NCBI GenBank assembly: GCA_937944075.1 | Contig: CALDZZ010000093.1 | Location: forward strand, 1-5,947 | Direction of reading: 5' to 3' | Length of the DNA: 5,947 nucleotides | From: an uncultured Rhizobiaceae group bacterium | GTDB taxonomy: Bacteria > Pseudomonadota > Alphaproteobacteria > Rhizobiales > Rhizobiaceae | Part shown: piece by piece, positions 1 through 5,100 of the stretch | Layout of the letters: every line of letters begins with the position of its first letter | How positions within the stretch are numbered: position 1 is the first letter of the stretch | Notes under the pieces: generated by a model | Seen by the model: only the letters and a program-made list of their open reading frames with translations | Database searches by the model: none | Told to the model about the DNA's origin: nothing | Position numbers and translations under genes: made by a program

Positions 1-1
1 C

Positions 2-889
2 GCCGAATGCAAACCCCTTCAACTGCCCGTCCAATAATTCGCGTCCCATCCAGGAAACATGGCGCATGTATTCGCTTGCGGCCATGTGTTCAGGATCAAC
101 CAGATATAGCTGATCAAAGCGGGTATAATCGGGAAAACTCACATCCCGTGGCACATACCCATTGACCATGGTAATCCGCTCCCCTTGCGCCCTTAGGCCC
201 TTGGCGCGATGAACAACCATATTGCCCTGTTGCAAGACAGCATATCCAGGCCCAGGTAATACTGGCGCCTTGATTTTTTCTGGATCAAGCGGCTTGCCGG
301 CTTGTTTGAGTTCAGCCACTTCTTCCTTCGTACCGAGATAGTATTCAAACTCGCCACCTTCAACGGTGTTAGGATCCGTTACGAACATCACAAAATCAAT
401 TCGGAGCGTATCAACATGCCATTTGTCGACATTCTCGCCCACAACCTTTGGATTATAGTTCAAATGCCCAAGCTGATGCGGAATGGTATGAGGCAACATT
501 GGAGAACCACAGATCGTGGAGATTGCTTGAGTTAACTCATCACTCTGGCAAAGATCACGCAAAAATCTCGACTGATACGTTCCACCGCGTACGTTTCTGG
601 AAATACGGGCATTGCTGGTTGTATATTGTTCCAGCATACGCGCCACTTCAAGCATACAATGAGCGCCCTCATCGCTTAAAATACGAAAGACATTTGTAAT
701 GCCAAAATCACAGGGGCATTCTGCAATTTCATCATCTGAATAGCCAAATTCCTTTAGTGAGATAATGGTCTCTGGCATCTCGATTTGAAGGTGCCTTGCC
801 GGATCAAAAACAGGTTCACCTTCAAGCAACGGAAACCCATCCGGTTGTCTGGAAGGAAATTCTAGTGGATTAGCCAGATATGATGTCAT
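2..889 (-). CDS. 2-oxoglutarate/Fe(II)-dependent oxygenase, 3' end outside window (partial)
   Basis: The reading frame is open from the ATG at 889-887 to the left edge, giving 296 residues with no stop, so the C-terminus is missing. A GGAGG ribosome-binding site lies 8 nt before the start. The core is the double-stranded beta-helix of Fe(II)/2-oxoglutarate oxygenases. WHVD (His158 and Asp160) is the HxD iron motif, His227 in MVVHRAKG is the distal iron ligand, and Arg238 (GERITMVNGY), 11 residues later, is placed to bind the 2-oxoglutarate carboxylate. The Asp is retained, which suggests hydroxylation or another oxidation rather than halogenation, because Fe/2OG halogenases replace it with Gly or Ala. 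The first ~130 residues are a family-specific N-terminal part I do not recognise. No signal peptide or membrane segment is seen, so it should be a cytosolic enzyme. The substrate cannot be told. The fold assignment is strong; the finer family is unknown. Confidence 0.85.
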   Translation of the reverse strand, partial: MTSYLANPLEFPSRQPDGFPLLEGEPVFDPARHLQIEMPETIISLKEFGYSDDEIAECPCDFGITNVFRILSDEGAHCMLEVARMLEQYTTSNARISRNVRGGTYQSRFLRDLCQSDELTQAISTICGSPMLPHTIPHQLGHLNYNPKVVGENVDKWHVDTLRIDFVMFVTDPNTVEGGEFEYYLGTKEEVAELKQAGKPLDPEKIKAPVLPGPGYAVLQQGNMVVHRAKGLRAQGERITMVNGYVPRDVSFPDYTRFDQLYLVDPEHMAASEYMRHVSWMGRELLDGQLKGFAFG

Positions 890-897
890 TTAAAGTG

Positions 898-902
898 CCT
901 CC
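898..902 (-). promoter_or_regulatory. Strong ribosome-binding site of the oxygenase gene
   Basis: GGAGG on the minus strand, 8 nt before the ATG at 889. It is the best Shine-Dalgarno match in the window and fixes the start of the oxygenase gene. Confidence 0.8.
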
Positions 903-923
903 AATTATGGAAGCAAAATTACA

Positions 924-960
924 AGGGTCTTGCAAAAGTGCAATGACTATTTGCGACCCT
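924..960. repeat. Nested inverted repeat in the oxygenase leader (possible operator or 5' UTR hairpin)
   Basis: The outer arms are 924-936 (AGGGTCTTGCAAA) and 950-960 (TTTGCGACCCT). They pair over 11 bp with a two-base TT bulge in the left arm. Nested inside is a perfect smaller dyad, TTGCA at 930-934 and TGCAA at 939-943, separated by 4 bp. The element lies 35-71 bp upstream of the oxygenase start codon, where a repressor site or leader hairpin would sit. There is no T-tract on the oxygenase strand just after the hairpin, so it is unlikely to be a simple terminator or attenuator. Its function is inferred only from symmetry and position. Confidence 0.5.
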
Positions 961-999
961 ACACGTAGCGATAAAACAATAAAACTTTGTCAGGCACAT

Positions 1000-1036
1000 A
1001 AAAAAGCCAATAATCCAAAACAGATTAATGGCTTTT
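1000..1036 (-). terminator. Rho-independent terminator behind the ferredoxin gene
   Basis: The arms at 1002-1015 and 1023-1036 pair over 14 bp with a single A/A mismatch and a 7-nt loop (1016-1022). On the minus strand the stem ends in GGC followed by a run of six T (1005-1000). It starts about 22 nt after the ferredoxin stop codon, so it should end that transcript and insulate the oxygenase gene downstream. The stem is AT-rich with a three-pair GCC/GGC core, so it may be only moderately efficient. The other side carries TTTTATTAT, so weak two-way action is possible, but no plus-strand gene ends here. Confidence 0.75.
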
Positions 1037-1058
1037 ATTATATAATAATTACAATGGC

Positions 1059-1379
1059 TTAAGCTTGTTTCTCAGGAATTCTGACAACAAGGCCATCAAG
1101 CGTATCAGACACTTTTACCTGACATGAGAGGCGAGAATTTGGCTGCACTTCCCAGGCAAAATCTAGCATGTCTTCTTCCATGGCTTCCGGCCCACCAACG
1201 GCTTCCGTCCATGCTTCATCAATGTAAAGATGGCAAGTTGCACAAGCACATGCGCCACCACATTCAGCTTCAATACCAGGCACAGAATTTTTGATCGCTG
1301 TCTCCATGACTGTAGAGCCATTGGGTGCATCAACTTCAAAGCGTTGGTCATCGTGTGTGATATAAGTGATTTTAGCCAT
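1059..1379 (-). CDS. [2Fe-2S] ferredoxin, adrenodoxin/FdVI-like
   Basis: A complete 106-residue protein with the vertebrate/alphaproteobacterial-type [2Fe-2S] ferredoxin fold. Cluster ligands are Cys40, Cys46, Cys49 and Cys86, in the pattern C-x5-C-x2-C-x36-C (CGGACACATC, then RLSCQV). An additional Cys44 inside the loop is probably not a ligand. The acidic stretch around residues 66-73 (EAMEEDML) fits the partner-binding helix of adrenodoxin-like proteins, which dock on a basic NAD(P)H ferredoxin reductase. Length and the conserved ending (SDTLDGLVVRIPE) match the housekeeping ferredoxins of alphaproteobacteria, used in Fe-S cluster assembly or as electron donors to P450s and other oxygenases; which role applies here cannot be told. 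It is cytosolic. A weak GGGG precedes the ATG by 7 nt. It lies 110 bp downstream of the Hpt gene on the same strand and is followed by a terminator, so it could be read from its own promoter or from the Hpt promoter. Confidence 0.95.
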   Translation of the reverse strand: MAKITYITHDDQRFEVDAPNGSTVMETAIKNSVPGIEAECGGACACATCHLYIDEAWTEAVGGPEAMEEDMLDFAWEVQPNSRLSCQVKVSDTLDGLVVRIPEKQA

Positions 1380-1426
1380 GTTATAGCCCCATCATAGAAA
1401 TTTAATATTACCGAAATCTGTCTTGC

Positions 1427-1454
1427 GGTTTATCAGCTAAACATATTGTGTCAA
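1427..1454 (-). promoter_or_regulatory. Possible promoter of the ferredoxin gene
   Basis: The minus strand has a perfect -35 hexamer, TTGACA (1454-1449), preceded by C as is common in alphaproteobacterial housekeeping promoters. A poor -10 candidate, TAAACC (1432-1427), follows at 16 bp. The lack of a good -10 keeps confidence low. If real, the leader would be about 40 nt. Confidence 0.35.
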
Positions 1455-1489
1455 GGCGTTATAGGCGCACACATTCGTTTAAAGCAAAC

Positions 1490-1852
1490 CTAGGCTTCAC
1501 ACGATAGCTCAGTGACGTAATCTGCAATTTTACCAAGCTCAGTTACAAATTCCTGCATGGGAATAACACCAGTTTCCTCTGCCTGTTTGGCAATATTGGC
1601 CAAGGGGAAAGCACCAATATTGCTTGAGGCGCCCTTAAGGGTATGGGCAGCCATATAAACTGAATCCTTGTCATTGGCAGACTTTAACATCTTGATGTAA
1701 TCCGGAATCTGGACAAGAAACATTTTTAGTACTTCGAGTTCCAATGCCCTGTCACCCATTGTAATGGTTGAAAGATGAACCAGGTCTACCGGTTTTTCAG
1801 TTCCTGCACTTTTGCAAGCTTCAGCCACATCCGCCTTTAATGCCATACCCAT
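1490..1852 (-). CDS. Stand-alone histidine phosphotransfer (Hpt) domain protein
   Basis: A 120-residue single-domain Hpt protein. Such proteins accept a phosphoryl group from a response-regulator receiver domain on one histidine and pass it to another receiver in a phosphorelay. The phospho-acceptor is His70 in HTLKGASSNIGA, the classic HxxKGxSxxxGA signature, in the middle of a predicted four-helix bundle. Helix-forming residues before it include DRALELEVLKMFLVQIP (about 34-50). There is no kinase, receiver or membrane part. The start at 1852 is chosen because CGGAG lies 6 nt upstream and the family similarity begins just after it. A second ATG lies at 1846. A longer frame from a TTG at 1957 would add 35 residues that do not look like Hpt sequence and would run through the palindrome-rich control region. 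It is transcribed away from the polar-growth scaffold gene. Its partner kinase and regulators are not in the window. Confidence 0.9.
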   Translation of the reverse strand: MGMALKADVAEACKSAGTEKPVDLVHLSTITMGDRALELEVLKMFLVQIPDYIKMLKSANDKDSVYMAAHTLKGASSNIGAFPLANIAKQAEETGVIPMQEFVTELGKIADYVTELSCEA

Positions 1853-1858
1853 GACGAT

Positions 1859-1863
1859 CTCCG
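1859..1863 (-). promoter_or_regulatory. Ribosome-binding site that decides the Hpt start
   Basis: CGGAG on the minus strand lies 6 nt before the ATG at 1852. It favours this start over the in-frame ATG at 1846 and the far upstream TTG at 1957. Confidence 0.65.
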
Positions 1864-1871
1864 TGTTATTT

Positions 1872-1900
1872 GTTATAAAAATATAGCGCAAAGAGGCAAA
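1872..1900 (-). promoter_or_regulatory. Likely promoter of the Hpt gene
   Basis: On the minus strand, -10 TATAAC (1877-1872) is preceded at 17 bp by TTTGCC (1900-1895); shifting by one base gives TTGCCT at 16 bp. Transcription would start near 1865 and give a very short leader of about 12 nt before the ATG. A GGTTAACC palindrome (1906-1913) lies just upstream of the -35, centred near -44, where an activator could touch RNA polymerase. Confidence 0.45.
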
Positions 1901-1905
1901 AACTT

Positions 1906-1955
1906 GGTTAACCCAGCGGAATTTTCTAGCCAGCTGGCTTCGAAAATGGTTAACC
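1906..1955. repeat. Symmetric element: two GGTTAACC palindromes around a 12-bp palindrome
   Basis: Identical GGTTAACC palindromes sit at 1906-1913 and 1948-1955, 42 bp apart start to start. Between them is a perfect 12-bp palindrome, AGCCAGCTGGCT (1928-1939), flanked by inverted ATTTTC (1921-1926) and GAAAAT (1942-1947). The whole block is nearly symmetric, with a slight offset on the left side. It lies in the shared upstream region of the Hpt and GPR-like genes. TTAACC matches half of the CtrA motif, but the second copy followed by TTAA at 1962 has a spacing of 8 rather than 7, so it is not a perfect CtrA box. Confidence 0.6.
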
Positions 1956-2002
1956 AACTACTTAATGAAAAAAGACTACGTAAGAAAATTTACTCGCATT
2001 TG

Positions 2003-2017
2003 TTAACCTTATTTTAA
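2003..2017. promoter_or_regulatory. CtrA-type box (TTAA-N7-TTAA)
   Basis: TTAA at 2003-2006 and TTAA at 2014-2017 are separated by exactly 7 bp. Read on the minus strand it gives TTAA-N7-TTAAC, the full consensus for CtrA, the response regulator that controls cell-cycle genes in alphaproteobacteria. It sits in the divergent region, 121 bp before the GPR-like start and about 150 bp before the Hpt start. It is about 40 bp upstream of the predicted -10 of the GPR-like gene. The match is exact; occupancy is inferred. Confidence 0.55.
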
Positions 2018-2022
2018 GATTT

Positions 2023-2094
2023 CGGGGATTTGAGACGCTGAATTCTTGTGATGCCATATAATGTATGCGAAAACGGTTTGATTGACGGGGATTT
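2023..2094 (+). repeat. 9-bp direct repeat CGGGGATTT in the leader/promoter region
   Basis: CGGGGATTT occurs at 2023-2031 and again at 2086-2094, 63 bp apart, which is six helical turns. The copies flank the TATAAT at 2057-2062. They could be paired binding sites, though two 9-mers may be coincidence. Confidence 0.3.
2057..2062 (+). promoter_or_regulatory. Candidate -10 element of the GPR-like gene
   Basis: A perfect TATAAT. No good -35 sits at 16-18 bp; the nearest, TTGAGA at 2030, is 21 bp away. Activator dependence is therefore plausible, and the CtrA box lies upstream. Transcription would start near 2069, giving a leader of about 69 nt. A second possible -35, TTGACG (2082-2087), has no matching -10. 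Confidence 0.4.
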
Positions 2095-2137
2095 TTAACA
2101 ATTCGTTTTGAGTAAGATAAAAATAAGGCGTGGGAAC

Positions 2138-5100
2138 ATGGCTAACAAAGCCGCTAAGGACATTACTGGCGAGACAGCACTTAACGCAGTCGAGGAAGCA
2201 CTTTCGGTTGATTTTGCCGATGCATTCGATGATCTGAGTTCTATTGAGGACGAAATCGACAATGCTGCTGCAAAACTGAAAAAATCAGCCAGTTCGGAAG
2301 ATGATATCAAAGACATTGATATTGAGCTTCAGGATCTGGATGCCCTTCCACCATCAAGCCCGCCAGCTGCAGCAAATGATGAAGTCAACCCTGAGTTGGC
2401 ATCAGTCCTTTATGCAATTCAGCAAAAGCCAAAAAGCCGTATTTTTCTTGGAACATTCATTGTAACCCTGCTCTGGCTAGGTGCTTGCGCCTTTTATGGC
2501 TACAAGAACATCCTTCCCCTGTTTGGACAAAACCCGGATCTGAGCTGGATTTTGAATTCGCCAGCACTCTTTTCAACTCCTGTACTTTCATTTGCTGCAA
2601 TTACAATCCTGCCCCTTTTCCCGCTCTGGGCATTTGCCGTATTGGTACGCCGTTCGCAGGATATGCGCCATGCAGCCAATTCAATGACAGAAGCTGCCAT
2701 TCAGCTGCTTCAGCCTGAAAATACGGCAAACAGTTCAGTAGCAACAGTTGGCCAGGCAATTCGACGTGAAGTCAATGCAATCGGAGATGGCGTAGAACGT
2801 GCGATTGCTCGTGCTGGTGAATTGGAGTTCATGGTTCAAAAAGAAGTCATGAATCTCGAACGCTCTTATGGTGACTCTGAAGTGCGTTTGCGCAGACTGG
2901 TCGAGGAAATCGGCAACGAACGCAGTACAATGATTACACACGCTGACAATCTTAAACAAACCATTTCAGATTCTCATGTGAACCTTTCTACAGATATTCA
3001 GCAGGCAAGTTCCAAAATTGAAAATACACTGCGCGAGGCCACCAGCTCCATGAGCGAGACCCTGCAACTTCGCAGTGACACAATCACAACGAAGCTTACA
3101 GATACCAGTGAAGGTCTCGTTTCGCTGCTTGCCAATACTGGTGAAACGCTTAACGCCACCTTGGCAAATGCCAAAAAGGAACTTGAAGAGAACATCAGTT
3201 CAACAACCCAGGCCATGTCGAGCACAATCACAACTAACGGCAAGGCTGTTGCACGGCTTCTTGAAACCAGAACAGCCGGCCTGCAACAGGCCACTGCCCT
3301 GATTGATGAAAAACTGGAAGCAAACAAGAAAGAGTTTGACGAAAGCTTCTCTGCAAAAACAACAGAGCTTTCCCGCGTTATGGAAGCAACAGGCCAGTCC
3401 GTAAACAACCTGCTGAAGTCAACCACATCAGAAATTGCCGAGCAGAGCAATTCAACACTGCAAAAAATTGAAGAAGGTCGTACAGAATTCCGCAAGGAAA
3501 TGTCCGAGAAAACAGTCGATTTTGCCAACATGATCAAGTCTGGCAGCAATGCGGTCAAGGAAATCATTGGCGCAAGTGCGGCGGATATGTCCGAGAAAAA
3601 TCTCGAAACCATCAAGGAATTCGAAGCAAGCCGCGCTGCGCTAAATCAGGATCTTGCACAACAAAGCGCTACGTTTGCAAAAGGCCTCTCTCAGGTTGGT
3701 GAGTTTGTAATCAACAAACTTGAAACGGGTGTTGAAGACCTTGAAAAAAGAGGCGACAAGATTGCCCAGCAAATTAGTGATAATCTCTCTGTTACAACAA
3801 GCGAATTTGTATCTCAAATGTCAGCCAGTGGTGACAATATCGCTGGTGTTCTCGGCATGCGAACTGAGGCACTGGATAATGTTCTCAAGGAAAGAACACA
3901 AGCTATAGGACAAACGATTGCTGATAATCTTTCCGGCTTTGGCAAAAACCTTACTGAACAGGTCGACAGCACTGTTGGAAAGCTTGAAAGTCAATCCACT
4001 CGCTTACTGGAAAACACCAAGTCTGTCGAAGACGTCATCACCAACAAGGTGAAAGAGGTTGAAGATGCAGTTAAGTCCAGCACAATCAAATTTGCGCATG
4101 TTGCACAAGAGAACCTGAAGCATACTGCAGAGAAGACAGCAGAAATAAACTCTGCCCTTCAAAAAACATCATCAGAAATTACCGCCAGCATCGACAAAAG
4201 CAGTGAAAACTTCACTCAGGGTCTTGAGGTTAAAAAATCTGAAATCACCTCTGCCCTTCAGGAAACATCATCAGAAATTACTGCTAGCATCGACAATAGC
4301 AGCGAAGCCTTTACTAAGGGTCTTGAGAATAAAAAATCAGAGTTTACATCTGCTATTCAAGAGAAGACCGATAACTTTACCAAGGTTGTAGACGGCACAA
4401 CCGAGACCTTCAGTAAGGCGATTGAAGAACGTGCCAACAATCTTTCATCCAAACTAAGCCAGGGTGCGCATCACATCGCTAGCTCACTTGAAGCAAATTC
4501 AAAATCTGCGAGCGAAAGAATGGAAGCCAGTGTCAAAGCGCTTGATGCACGCCTTTCAGAGAACTCATCGACTATCGAGAAACAATTTGCAGCCGGCAAT
4601 CAAATTCTTGAAGAGAATCTTGCCAAAGGCAAGGAAGAACTTTTGGGGGCTGTCTCAAATACACTGTCTCAAATCAGCAATGAGATTGACAGCAAAGCCG
4701 ATAAAATGGCGAACATCCTGACAGATAGAGCCAAAGTCATTGACGAAAAACTGGGCGGCACACTGGTTGAAACACAAAGAAACCTTGAAGCCAAAACTGA
4801 TGAGTTGAACGCCCTTCTCTCTGACAAGAGCATGCAGCTGTCCGGTTATATTGATAATGAAGCCAAACCTGTTATCACAGCAATTGTTGAGACTGGAACT
4901 GAAACAAGTCAGAAGCTGGCCAACCTTTCCAAAATGATTGGTGAAGAGGCAAATACACTCTTCTCAAATATTGGTAATTCCAGCGGTCTTCTGGAAAGAC
5001 TGATTGAAGATGCCACATTAAACCTCAACAGCATGCAAACATCGCTTTCAAGCCAGATAGAAAAATTTGCTTCTGCTGTTGAAACAACAAAGACCAATGT

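Noticed and set aside
302..699. Two overlapping plus-strand open frames within the oxygenase region
   Set aside because: The minus strand encodes an intact oxygenase with catalytic residues across this whole stretch; the plus-strand products are meaningless.
880..1062. 60-codon plus-strand open frame across the oxygenase-ferredoxin gap
   Set aside because: It runs through the inverted repeat and terminator, has no convincing ribosome-binding site and its product resembles no protein I know.
1853..1957. 35-residue N-terminal extension of the Hpt gene from a TTG codon
   Set aside because: It has no ribosome-binding site, does not look like Hpt sequence and overlaps the palindromes and predicted promoter. 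The ATG at 1852 has a good ribosome-binding site.
1950..1965. Second CtrA box (TTAA...TTAA)
   Set aside because: The spacer is 8 bp, not 7, so it counts only as a half-site.
2998..3615. 205-codon open frame on the minus strand inside the coiled-coil gene
   Set aside because: It is antisense to a well-supported frame. Its Ser/Val/Leu-rich composition is the expected mirror of Glu/Ala/Ser/Thr-rich helix codons, and it shows no recognisable motif.
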